From positions 4,836,001-4,900,000 of the forward strand of contig JAZHRN010000139.1 in the NCBI GenBank assembly GCA_036435485.1: a DNA stretch of 64,000 nt. Reading direction: 5' to 3'. Numbering within the stretch: position 1 is the first letter of the stretch; each line of letters begins with the position of its first letter. The notes below the pieces were generated by a model. It had not been told where the DNA came from. It made no database searches and worked only from the letters and a program-made list of their open reading frames with translations. A program made the position numbers and the translations under genes. This DNA is from Saposhnikovia divaricata. Lineage: Eukaryota; Streptophyta; Magnoliopsida; Apiales; Apiaceae. Positions 24,372-35,021 of the stretch are shown in pieces.

Positions 24372-25048
24372 CTACGTGTACAATCAATTTATAGCCAACC
24401 TCGCTATTGTAAGAATTTTTCTCAAAGAATTCAAGAAAGAATTCAAGACAGAGACAAAAAAAAAAAAGAAACAAACTTGTTCAAGAAGAGAGGAGAAGTT
24501 AGCTTGTTGAAACATTTTAAGATCCACGACAGCAACGAATCAGCAACAACAAATCAACAATTGAGAAAAAGATAGCAGGTAGCAGTAGCAGCGGCATCGG
24601 TAAAGTCTTTGGCTAAGAATAAGTCATATACCCTAATTTTGGTTTGGCTAAGAATAAGACCCTAATTTTGGTTTTGATTAATTGGACTATGGGCCTGTCA
24701 TGTGGTTTTGCTGTGTGATGTCCAGCCCATGTAAGTAAATTACTTACTGTTCTATTAATTTTAAAATATTAATAATTTAAATACAATATTTATTAACTAT
24801 ATAAAATAATAATAGTAATGTGAAATTAAAAATATTAATTTTTATTTATATTATTAATATATGCGGTGCGGTTTCGGTTTTGCGGTTTTAAAAAATATAA
24901 AAACCAAACCCGCGCCGTATAATTGATGCGGTTTTTTGCGGTTTTTTACGGTGCAGTTTTTTGCGTGTGCGGTTTACTGCGGTTTGTTGCGGTTTGGGTG
25001 CGGTTTCGGTTAAAAACGGTTTTATGCTCATCCCTAGCCATCCATGAG

Positions 25049-26475
25049 GTTGATCTCCCGGATCTTACCTAAAGTTATGTGGATTTCTTGTATAAAAGGT
25101 GGATAGCAATCTTGTAATAATATAACACCACTTTCTGTAATCCTTTTTTTTTTTTTTTTAACCTCATGGTTGGTAGCCGAGGATGACCTCACGACTATCA
25201 ATCTCATCATTTTTTTTTATATATTTACTATTTATATAATTATTTGCATAGGTGTCTGTTTTAACTTTTCTTCGCAGTCATTTGTGTATACTTAGCTTAC
25301 AAGTTAGAACATACATACCATAACACTATATTTATAGTAATCACGTCATTAGAAAAGTAGTAAATTAAACTAGTCTAATTGAACTAGCGACTTGCTTGTT
25401 GTGAAGCTTGCTCACGATTGGATTTGGGCCACTGCTTTAAATTCAATTGATGATTCGACTTTTGGTAATTAATCTTTATAAACTATTGGCCCCAATATTA
25501 TTAGCTACCAGTCAATCATCTGGTTTCCTTGAAGGCGATGCGAGCCGAGTCCAACGTCACTGTTCGGCACTGCTCAATTAGGCAAGGTAAGGGAAGCTAC
25601 TTTGTCTTCTATATATCTTCATCCAGCTGCTTGTCTTCAACATATGAGAGGTGGACCAGTAACTCAGCCCGTTGCATTTTTTTGTTTTATTACTAGGTCC
25701 GAAAAATCTTCAAGTAAATTTGTGATGAACCGGATACAGTTCCTTGTATACAACCCGAGCCACCACAACGTGTCTTCTTTTACTGCCCAAATGAAATAGT
25801 AATGGACCCAATTCAATCCTTTAACGTAAATCGAACCTGACTGCCACCTTCCACAAAATTTTTGGTGTGGTGCGTCAGGCCAATGTCGCCTCTAAGAGCT
25901 CAAGCCACCCATAAATCTTGAGACTAGTAATGAAAAAAAAAAAACTAGTGTTAGAGATTGAAATTCGTAATGGTACGGTTGACCATTTTCTAGGTGCTGG
26001 GTGCTTGGTTGCAGAACCATTAAGGGAGCATCTTAAGACTAACTTCTGTATGGCATGAAAATTTAAGGATCCATCACAATTCCTATCGAAACTTGGTCGA
26101 CATGCTACGTATTGCATTCGACAAAACCACCCCTGTAATGTTCTATGCATTAGTAAAGGCATAAGAAGATAACAGCTTCACAGCCAAGTCCAACGGTGTG
26201 CTATATCTTATTCTATATCTAGAAAAAAAAAAATTCACCACTCCAAACATTATGATAAAATAGAATAATGCTATAATTTGTTGTAAAGATAGATGGAGCA
26301 ATAATTGATTGCTTATCAAAAAGTGGAAAATAGATAAAGGAGTAACACCATTTTGTCTACCTAGCTAATCAAAAAACATGAATGCACATCTATTTTAAAA
26401 CACGATTTGGAACAATGCACCGAAGACATGGTGTTATTTTAGTAACAAAAACCACTTTTTGTGCAAAATTATAAC
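25049..26475. other. Intergenic DNA with retroposon debris
   Basis: No gene is recognised. An 18-base T run at 25145-25162 followed by 'aacctcatggttggtagcc' looks like the tail of a minus-strand poly(A) retroposon. Several reading frames of 60-95 codons have no recognisable content. Confidence 0.45.
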
Positions 26476-26491
26476 ATGAATAGCTCCATCT

Positions 26492-27334
26492 GGCAAACTG
26501 ATTAAAACAGACAAGTCATCTATTATCATAGGATACCAAATATTCTCTCCCTTCTCTCTCCTCTGCTCCCTTCTTCTTCTTCAGCGCCTCCTTCTTCTGC
26601 CTCCATCTTCTTCACGACTTAATCGGAGTTTGTCTCCGATGAGAGTCGATTAAGCTTACTCCTCGAATAAAAGGGCACTCTTTTTCCTCAATAGATTTTT
26701 AATGAGGCCCTCCAAATAAAATTTCAGTTTTTTCCTTCTTTTTCTTTAGTTTTTCTTCTCATTTTCTTGGTTTTCCCTTTGAATCTAAGGTTTCTAAACG
26801 TTTTCCCATCTGCCTCTATTCATAGTTTCTTAAACTTCGGAGCTCCGACTATTTCTCCGTTTCCGACTAGCCACCCGGATCTGTGAGTGGGTTCATCTTG
26901 TTTATTGGGGATTCGATTTTTCAGATCTAAGTTTGGAGCTATTGTATTTTTTTCTTGTTTCTTTGGTTTTTGTATTTTAATTATAATTTTTAAGTTCTTA
27001 ATCTTCAACTTGTAATGCTTAGTTGTTTGGTTTTCTCGCTTGTAATGTTGAGTTGGTTGGATTTTCTCTCCGTTTTGTGGGAGTTTGATTTTCTCTCCGG
27101 TTTGTGGGAGCGTGGATTTGGATTTAGTGATTCGAGTTGTTTTGGTTCTGCATTCAAGGTCGATAAGCTCAGACGGGTGTTGGGGATACAATTGTATATA
27201 TCTCCGTCAAAATTCGCTTTTGGTCTCCTTTGGATGATCGGCGATTCAATTATGTTTGTTCTACTCGATATGAATTGTAGATGCCGTATGGCTTTGATTT
27301 ATTGAATTTAATACACTTGTTATTCAAAAAAAAA
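26492..27334 (+). mobile_element. Poly(A)-tailed retroposon of unknown source, 843 bp
   Basis: It is flanked by a perfect 16-bp target duplication, atgaatagctccatct (26476-26491 and 27335-27350), and ends in an A tail (27326-27334) after 'ttgaatttaatacacttg', which resembles plant L1 3' ends. The first part is CT-rich, like a 5' leader, and nothing matches reverse transcriptase. The longest frame in the sense direction (about 96 codons, 27015-27305) is not recognised and contains a tandem 'ttttctctccg' duplication. It may be an internally deleted LINE or a copy of a host transcript moved by LINE machinery. Confidence 0.7.
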
Positions 27335-27488
27335 ATGAATAGCTCCATCTATTTTAGTACAACCATTGAACATATTCTTAGAACAAAAATATAATTATAT
27401 AGGACTATTTCACACCAAAATATTTGATTTAAGAATATCTCCCTTGCTTCCTCTATACGTGCTAGGGAAATAAACGTACACATACATA

Positions 27489-27745
27489 CTAAAAAAAACT
27501 TAGCTTACTCAGTTATAATACCACTCAAAGTGGTGTCTGAGGAGGGTAGCTGTACGCGGACCATGCCCCTATACAATAGGGAGGCTGTTTCCGAAGGGCC
27601 CCCGGCCATTACAAATACAGAAATACAAATACATAAAGGAAACCTAATACAAACTAAGAAACTCACGCACACGCAGGAGTCGAACCCCTGACCTCCTTCA
27701 AAGGAGGTCAGTGGCTCAACCACTGCACCAATATGTTGTTGGCTA
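27489..27745 (-). mobile_element. tRNA-derived SINE, minus strand
   Basis: On the minus strand, pol III box A TGGTGCAGTGG (27730-27720) and box B GGTTCGACTCC (27686-27676) are near-canonical and correctly spaced. The element ends with a T-rich tail (A run at 27490-27498 on plus). A perfect 17-bp target duplication, aaacgtacacatacata, flanks it (27472-27488 and 27746-27762). Length and structure fit the Au-type plant SINE class. Confidence 0.9.
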
Positions 27746-28073
27746 AAACGTACACATACATATATAACTTAATTTCTATGTTGTTTCAGAGGATTAAGCT
27801 GCATGAGACATGAGACTGAATTGTAAGTTTCAATAAAATTGGAATTAACACGGATTTAAGAAATCAATAATACTTGAATTAGAGATCACGACAGATCAAA
27901 TTTTATTGAAACAAAAATGCACTTGCATGTTTAACCTGACATCTATACTATTTATATTATATTATAATAAACGAAAGGGATATAATTTGTAGTTTGGTTA
28001 TTCCCATTTTTTTTATCCCTCATTCACAACCGTTATATTATCAACTCAAATAGATCATGACCGTTAGATATAA

Positions 28074-28426
28074 GAGCATCTCCAAGAGACTCCTACATTC
28101 ACTCTTCAAAATAATATAAATAAATGGATCTTATTATATTGGTTTATGTTTCAAACTCCAACAATCCTCTTTATATTAGCTCTTTATTTTTAATTTATTC
28201 ACAAATTAACCCCACTATAACCAAAAGTTGTGCAAGAATTGGTGGACATGTATATTTTATTATTAATATACAAGTTAAGAGCTACTAGTGGCTCTTAGAA
28301 ATGAGGAGAGAGAAGAGGCTCTTAGTATTTTTAAGAGCCATTAAGAGTCTCTTGGAGTAACATTTTCATTCTCTCTGCTCATTTTTTGAGTTAAGAGCTT
28401 GAGTAGAGAGCCTCTTGGAGATGCTT
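28074..28426. mobile_element. Tourist-like MITE 1, 353 bp
   Basis: The inverted ends are 'gagcatctccaagagactc' and 'gagcctcttggagatgctt'. TAA flanks both sides (28071-28073 and 28427-28429). A 3-bp TWA target site and short ends of this kind fit PIF/Harbinger-derived Tourist MITEs. Confidence 0.85.
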
Positions 28427-28429
28427 TAA

Positions 28430-28795
28430 GAGCATCTCCAAGAGACTTTTACATTCACTCTTCAAAATAATACTCCATAAATAAATGGCTCTTAGCAAGT
28501 TATTACATTGGTTTATGTGTCAAACTCCAACAATCCTCTTTATATTAGCTCTTTATTTATATTTTATTCATAAATTGACCCCACTATAACCAAAAGTTGT
28601 GCAAGAATTGGTGGACATGTATATTTTATTATTAAAATACAACTTAAGAGCTACTAGATGATCTTAGAAATGAGGAGAGAGAAGAGGCTCTTAGTGTTTT
28701 TAAGAGTCACTAAGAGTCTCTTGAAACAACATTTTCATTCTCTCTCCTCATTTTTTGAGTTAAGAGCTTCAATATAGAATCTCTTGAAGATGCTC
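28430..28795. mobile_element. Tourist-like MITE 2, 366 bp, in tandem with MITE 1
   Basis: It is a close copy of MITE 1 in the same orientation. It begins 'gagcatctccaagagact' right after the shared TAA (28427-28429), ends 'cttgaagatgctc', and is followed by TAA (28796-28798). The three-TAA arrangement means either insertion of one copy at the edge of the other or unequal exchange. Confidence 0.85.
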
Positions 28796-29094
28796 TAAAA
28801 GTTGTTATATACATAGATCTAAGGTTCGATTTACGCCAACAACATATTAATTGATATTTAATATTAAAAATTAGTATATACAAAGATGTAATGTTCAAAT
28901 TCTTCCAATAACATATTAAAATTAATATTTATAATATTATATTACATTATAAATAAATTATAAAAAATTAAAAATAACACATACTTTGTACGGACTATAA
29001 GCTAGTATTCTTGTTTAAGTTTTAGAATGTTGTAATTTAATTTCTTAAACAATATGCATAAGTAATGCTATAACAAGTTAAGAACTACAGTAAT

Positions 29095-29182
29095 CAACAA
29101 CGGAGTTGATATGGTCTCATCTCACATGCTACCCCTTTATTACCCAAAGTACTGAAATTGGTATGGTATAGGCGAACACTGG
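29095..29182 (+). promoter_or_regulatory. Second gene-less copy of the dirigent upstream module
   Basis: The stretch 'ggagttgatatggtctc ... acatgctacccctttattacccaaagtactgaaattggtatgg' (broken here for length) parallels 21964-22026 closely. As at 22210, it runs straight into a hAT insertion (29191), and no dirigent coding sequence follows. Confidence 0.5.
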
Positions 29183-29190
29183 CTAGAAAT

Positions 29191-29955
29191 TAGAGGAGAG
29201 CAAAGTGCGGTTCGGTTTTTGGTAAAATCGGAATTGAAACCGGAAGTCCTCGGTTTTAAAAATCGAAAACCGGAATCGCAACCGAACTATCGATTTCGGT
29301 TTTAAAATCCCGGTTCGGTTTTTATCGGTTCGGTTTTAAAACCGAATAAAATAAAAATAAATTTTTTTTTGTAAATTAATAAAAAATAGTTCTACCATAA
29401 AAACATAAATCGTCCAAAATACTCCCATGCCGATGAACCCTTTTTCTCACAACTCTTTATTATCACCTTTTACTTCTTACTCTTCCAAGTTCACAGTTGC
29501 CTAGAAAGAAAGAATACATATCCAATTTCAAATTTAGAGAATACTAGTTCAGGGAAACATAGTTACTGTCCAAAGAAACTAAAACTTGCTAAATGTAACA
29601 GAATTGCAAGAAAAAAGAAATAGTAGCATACCACTTGCATTTCAGACCCAACACAACAACAAATTTTAGGTCCCGATTATTTTTTATTTCATTGCTTTTT
29701 TACTTTTCAAATATATATATGCGAATGTGTCTAATTTTAAATATCTATAACAAATATAAATATTTATTTATTTATATAAATAATCGGTTCGGTTTCGGGT
29801 TTTTTCGGTTCGGTTTGAACCTATAACCGGAACCGAAAGTCTCGGTTTTTAAAAATCAAAAACAGCAACCGCCGGTTCGGTTTCAGTTTTTTCGGTTCGG
29901 TTTTGGCCGATTTCGGTTCGGTTTCGGTTTCAATTCGATTTTTTGCTCACCCCTA
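29191..29955. mobile_element. Short non-autonomous hAT element, 765 bp
   Basis: The ends are 'tagaggagagcaaa' at 29191 and, on the minus strand from 29955, 'taggggtgagcaaa'. The perfect 8-bp target duplication is ctagaaat (29183-29190 and 29956-29963). Both subterminal arms are arrays of GGTTCGGTTTT / CCGAAACCG. The AT-rich interior has no gene. It belongs to the same superfamily as 22210-25036 but to a different family. Confidence 0.92.
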
Positions 29956-30001
29956 CTAGAAATGAGATGGGTTTGCAAATGTGGTATGCTTTGAAAGAAA
30001 A

Positions 30002-30489
30002 CTAGCATAGTAACTCTTGCGAGACACGTGTAATTTTTCAGAAATTGAAGTAAACTTATTCATCGTTATGATTTAAAAAATATATATGGACGTGATTGTA
30101 TAATTTCCGTTGAAACATGTTTGTTACAATGTCCCAATTTTGTTTTACAGAAAATTTGATTTACTTATTTAGATAAGCACTCAAAATAAGATATTTCGTG
30201 ACATATAAATGTATTAGATATTGTATGTGTTGAGTATAGTATAACACATTTACACCACTGTATAAAAATTTACGTCACAAGTAGAAAACATCCAATAATT
30301 TGTTATTATAATAAATTTTGGTAAGAGAATATAAAACTTAAATAATAATGAGGGTTTTCGGTTTAATTCTCCTTGGTTTGGAGAGATATGTTTTAATATC
30401 TTATCCTCATTTTTTTGTCATTCTTTTATAAAGCTAGTCAATACATAAGAGGGAGGAATAAAGTTCTTTTGATGTCTTTCTCCTTCAAG
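30002..30489 (-). mobile_element. Helitron copy B (inverted relative of copy A)
   Basis: On the minus strand the 3' end is at 30002 (CTAG 30005-30002) after a hairpin that is degraded compared with copy A. Going right, it matches the complement of 18011-17727 and then 16434-16195, without the 1292-bp MITE. It is cut by a SINE at about 30490. Confidence 0.75.
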
Positions 30490-30674
30490 GTATACTTTGG
30501 CTGAGTGGACACCCCCTTTCCCTGGTTTAGCCAAGGTCAGGGGTTCGAACCTACCTCGGAGCGAAAGCTTCGGATTTACGTGGGAGTACTGGGTGGTAGG
30601 GCTCAACGATATATCTCCCCGGGTTTGAAATCCCACATACAAGTGTGTGGGGTAGTTCCCGGTTAAAAAAAAAA
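30490..30674 (+). mobile_element. tRNA-derived SINE, plus strand
   Basis: Pol III box A TGGCTGAGTGG (30498-30508) and box B GGTTCGAACC (30542-30551) are 44 nt apart, followed by a short body and a 10-A tail (30665-30674). It interrupts Helitron copy B. I could not find a convincing target duplication. It is a different family from the SINE at 27489. Confidence 0.75.
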
Positions 30675-31225
30675 GAATACAATCATAAAATATATGAGTC
30701 GTACAAGAATGACATATTTATTCATATACCAGTTATAATTTTGACAACTAAAAAAACCTATTATTTACCCACGTAATGTTTCACAATAAAGATGTTGTCC
30801 AATTAGTATGTAAAAAACTAATTGCATATTTAAATTTTTTATCTTTTTAGACAAATAATTTTAACTAACTCGGAGTATATAATTTGATTGATCGATCATA
30901 ATATTTTGTGTGTGTGCGCATGGTATGCAATATCCTATTTTCTAAGAAATTTGTTAACTTGACTATATATTTTGATCATTTTTACAATTTATTTTGAATT
31001 TTTTAATATTCCTTCCAACCAAAATTTCTCTATGTGTATCATCTGACTTTTAATCGATGTACATATGAACTGATTCCTATATTTTGTATTATTATATATT
31101 ATATGATATTTTTTCAAGAAAATTTATCTTTCTCAACTTATCTGCATTTTTTTTATAACTTTTGTACAATCTGACATTTTTAAGGATCTCATATTTTAAT
31201 TATATATTGTTATGTATAAATATAA
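30675..31225. other. AT-rich intergenic DNA, nothing recognised
   Basis: Very AT-rich sequence without genes, inverted ends or tandem repeats that I could identify. Confidence 0.5.
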
Positions 31226-31230
31226 AATAT

Positions 31231-32232
31231 TGTTGAGTATTGAATACACTAAAGAGAATACAGAGGGGGGTGAATGGATTCTCGAACTTTTCTTGAATCT
31301 ATTTTGTGATATGTGTGTAGCAAGGTATGTGTTTCGTGCTTAACGGATTATGAGTGCGGAAATAAAGACACAACGCTCACTTTAATCTAATTTTATTAGA
31401 TCAAAATGTTGCTACAACCTGTGAATACAAAATAGTATTCTCAGCTTCTGTTTTCTCAGAGAGATGTTCTAAGTTGTAAAATCTCCTCACAAAAACTTCT
31501 TAGCTACTAAAGAAGTGAGGTTGTACTCTTATAGAACTTGAGTACAACCTACATACTACAAATAAGACGACAGACGAAATTACTTTCTAATATGTCTATA
31601 CTTTTTGAGTAACATCCAAACGACTTGAGATTTGACTTTCTTTAGCTCTGTTCAGATCCACTTCTTAAGCAGCTTGTCTCCTGAAACAACTCTCTAAGCT
31701 TCTTGTAGTCTTTCCAAAAATCACTTTACAGTACTGTGGTCCTGAAAGTGTTTTGGATTGTTGCAGGTTTCTGACTTGTACAAATTCTTCAGAGTTTTGT
31801 CTCCAAGATTGCGTTCGAGAAGTAACCAAGTGATATATCGAATCTCTGAGTTATCGAATGATATATCGAACAGTGCCTTCAGAGATATCGAACAGTGTCT
31901 TTTAGAGATGTCGAATCCTGACTTCTCGAAGGCTAGACTACTCGAATGGAGCAACATATACTTCTCGAATTGGTACTTAGGCAAATCTTCATTCTTCAAA
32001 ATCCAATTGTGTTTATTTTGACAGTCTTGTTCTTCAAGCTTGAGGCATGATCCTTGGATCTTCTTTCAAGCATTATTCTCTGACTTTAAATTACAATTAC
32101 ACATATAGAATTTTATGCCTATTTCAAGTACTAATTACAAGTAGAAACTCTACAACTAGAAATCCCTTACTTAAAGGGTTAAATGACTAGGCTTGTTATT
32201 AGATAAATGCAGGCATGCCTCTATGACTAACA
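31231..32232 (-). repeat. Copia-1 3' LTR (1002 bp)
   Basis: It runs from 'tgttgagtattg' to 'gactaaca'. It lacks a ~200-bp stretch found in the other LTR. It contains five TTCNNGAA sites (31279, 31290, 31814, 31923 and 31962). Confidence 0.92.
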
Positions 32233-32246
32233 ATCTCCCCCAAAAT
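32233..32246 (-). other. Copia-1 polypurine tract
   Basis: The minus strand reads ATTTTGGGGGAGAT directly beside the 3' LTR, the usual plus-strand primer position. Confidence 0.8.
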
Positions 32247-32691
32247 TGTGATTAAGACCCTTAGTCACAATTTCATGTCTGATAACAAGCCTAACATACA
32301 TAAAGATATAACTTGAACAGTACAGGTATGAAATTTGGCTTCAGCGGTTAAGATGCTTGAGAAATCGATTGAAATGGGTAGAGCAGTTGAGAAAGAGTAT
32401 AAATAGGGTTACTTGAATTGTCGATTAGGTATATATTTTGCATCGACAAGTCAGGTAACTGAGAAGTGAGAGACAACTGTTCGATATGTCCTATATGACA
32501 TATTCGATAACTCAAGCAGGTCGAAACCGACAGCTGGCAGTTTATTCAATGTAAAATTGAATAATATATATTTTATGAGTGAGTTAAAAGTGTCAGGTAA
32601 AAGTTAAAAAGTAGTCTAATGCTCAGCGAGAATTCAGCCTTTTCAAATGATTCGAGAACTCAAATAAAGTATTCGAGAAGATAAGTATGTC

Positions 32692-33847
32692 TGATAATGT
32701 GTATTTTATACACATTTTGTCTTTTATTCTCTTGCATTTTTGTTCGTTTCGAATTTTATTTTATTGATATTAATTATGTTTTTCATCTTTCAGTGCCTCA
32801 TGCTTAATTGTTGAAAAGATGGATTATTTTGGGCTTGAAAGCGAAGATTATTCAAGAGGGAAGTTAGAAGATTCATGCTCGCGATGTCGGGAGGTGTTTA
32901 ATGTATTATCTTGAAGATTTTCTCACGCACGGGCTGCTGTACGGCCGTTCGACAGGCCGTTCAAGGGAGCAGATTTTCTGTAAGGGCAGCTATACGCCCG
33001 TTCAGCAGGACGTACAGAACCTGCTGTGTATTAAAAGAGACATAACATCTCTCTTAACCCATATCATATCTTAACCTACATCTAACTTCATCTCTTCTTT
33101 GCCTCTTCAAGAACACAATTAGGGTTAGTAGGAATTAGAGAGGAGACATTAATTCCTTGTAATCTAGCATTGATTATGAGTAACTAACTCCATTTATTTG
33201 GCTCAAGGAAGCATCTCTTGTACTAAACCCATTCAATTTAAGTAAGATCTATTTCACTCTATCTTGAATACTTGTGTTGTATTGTTTATGATTTTACTTG
33301 GAGATTTGCAAGTTGCTTCATCTTGCTCTTCTTGTAATTTCAATTGCTAATTGTTTGTGCTAATCCGTAATTGTTAGTACATTCATTGTAGTAGCACAAG
33401 GTTTAGCGTGCCTAAACTTCAAGATTCAAGTACAAATACCTAGGTTGAGCTTCTCATCCTTGGGTTTGTCCTAGCATCTCTTTGTTTAATTCCTTGATTT
33501 GGTTATACTAGTAGTGCTTCATTATTGGTAGCTATTATCAAGAGAGCTAATTTATGTGCTTCACTAAATTAGTGTTTTTAGAAGAGAAATAAGTGATTGT
33601 GTGCTTCACCAATTATCTTGGTTAGGTAGAGTTGATTATATCTTGCTCATATGTGTTTGGGAGAAGTGCTTGAATATCCATAATCCTTGGGTCAAATATC
33701 CCTATATCTTGCTAATTCACTCATTGTGTTGTGTTGGTGAATTTGGATGTTTGTCATTAACATAGTTGTATTTTTATAGCAATTTATTTCTTGTGTTCAA
33801 GGTGTTTGATAAAACACCACAACCAATACAAAACCCCCCATTTTCCA
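32692..33847 (+). mobile_element. Solo LTR, 1156 bp, inside Copia-1
   Basis: It begins 'tgataatgtgtatttta', ends 'ccattttcca' (TG...CA) and is flanked by the perfect 5-bp duplication atgtc (32687-32691 and 33848-33852). No internal region, primer site or coding sequence is present, as expected after recombination between two LTRs. Composition and length recall Ty3/gypsy LTRs, but the lineage is inference. The strand is assigned from the general look of the sequence and is uncertain. Confidence 0.75.
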
Positions 33848-34228
33848 ATGTCTCTGTTCGATATCTCCACAAGAATCTATTCGAGAACTCGAGAGTGCTC
33901 TAAAAGAACTTGTTAGAAAAGTCGAACTATGAATCATTAGATAAGTCTGACTTATCGAAAAACTCTTTTCACTCATAAAAATCAATTTTCACTATCTTTT
34001 AAAATTCGCCAAAAATATTCAATGAAGAATATTCTAACAAATTAAATAGTGATTTTCTCAAAATTTCATAGAAATTTCAAGTTAATAAAATATGATTTTA
34101 CATGTGCAGCAGATTTGAAATATTTATAAATCATATTTCAGCCAACACTTACCTCAAAAATATTGAGCATTTACATAAAGTAAGTGCTTACTGCTGCAAC
34201 AATTTGGTTGATATTTTCACTTAGCCAA

Positions 34229-35014
34229 ATTATGAAGAATTCAGCATTCCAATCTCACTAACCAGCCTTTTGAAGGTGGCTTCATCCAATGGCTTAATGA
34301 AGATATCAGCTAATTGTTATCTGTGGGAACATAATGTAACTCAATAGTTCCATTAGTTGCATGTTCCCTAATAAAATGATATCTGATGTCAATGTGCTTT
34401 GTTCTAGAATGACTGACAGGATTTTCAACTATAGAGATTGTACTTATGTTGTCACACATGATCGGAATTCTTTCCAACACAAGTCCATAATCTTTAAGTT
34501 GATTTCTAATCCAAAGCACTTGAGCACAGCAACTCCCAGTATCTATGTATTCAGCCTCAGCCGTGGAAGTTGACACAGATTATTGTTCCTTGTGATACGA
34601 AGATACTAACCTTTGTCCAAGAAACTGGCAGTTACCTGAGGTGCTTTTCCTATCCACTCTGCATCCAGCATAATCAGCATCAGAGTAACCAACCAGATTG
34701 AACCCTGTGTCCTTAGGATACCATAGACCCAAATTTGGAGTGCCCTTCAGATATCTAAAGATCCTTTTGATGGCAATCATATGTGATTCCTTTGGATTTT
34801 ACTAAAATCTTGCACACAGACATGTAGCAAGCATGCTGTCTGGCCTACTTGCAGTGAGATAGAGTAGAGACCCAACCATACCTCTGTAGACTGAGATATT
34901 TACCTTCTTGCCCTTAGCATCTTCATCCAATTTAGTGGCAGTGGCCATGGGTGTCTTTGCAGGTGAGCAATCTTCTAATTCAAACTTCTTCAATAAATCC
35001 TTGATGTTTCTCAT
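34229..35014 (-). pseudogene. Copia-1 RT C terminus and RNase H, broken
   Basis: One reading frame carries 'DLLKKFELEDCSPAKTPMA', 'GYSDADYAGCRVDRKSTSG' (RNase H start), 'STSTAEAEYI' and 'TKHIDIRYHFIREH'. These are standard C-terminal Copia RT/RNase H motifs. It is interrupted by in-frame stops at about 34802 and 34580 and by a frameshift near 34308, after which the usual pol C-terminal end is found in another frame. The 5' side joins gag remnants near 35020, so about 3 kb of pol has been lost. It cannot function. Confidence 0.88.
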
Positions 35015-35021
35015 GATATGA

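Larger units (their letters stand above)
22210..25036 (-). mobile_element. hAT (Ac-like) element, 2827 bp, with a captured gene fragment
   Basis: The ends are 'tagggtagagcat' at 22210 and, on the minus strand from 25036, 'tagggatgagcat'. Subterminal arms at 22223-22385 and 24860-25025 are full of TGCGGTTT / CGGTTTCGG repeats. The left 8-bp flank is gccatgag (22202-22209). On the right the flank reads gccatccatgag (25037-25048), the same octamer with a 4-bp CCAT slippage. Inside are a truncated BED-type transposase gene (minus strand) and, in place of its 3' part, a LAZY1-like fragment (plus strand). Confidence 0.85.
27942..29005 (+). mobile_element. Non-autonomous Helitron, 1064 bp
   Basis: It starts 'tctatactatttatatt' after host A (27941) and ends 'ggactataagctag' before host T (29006). 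It is related to 18244-19696 at both ends and in the internal 'gaccgttagatata' block. It hosts two tandem MITEs (28074-28795). Confidence 0.7.

Noticed and set aside
25875..26162. 95-codon minus-strand frame
   Set aside because: No known motif and it includes a Phe run from a homopolymer; kept only as unassigned intergenic DNA.
27660..27730. Possible tRNA gene (good box A and box B)
   Set aside because: No cloverleaf could be folded over the full length. The target duplication and T-rich tail show it is a SINE.
29635..29826. 63-codon frame in the short hAT element
   Set aside because: It lies in the AT-rich interior and the repetitive arm; no conserved motif.
30498..30560. Possible tRNA gene on the plus strand
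   Set aside because: Boxes A and B are present but the body and A tail are those of a SINE; no acceptor stem was found.
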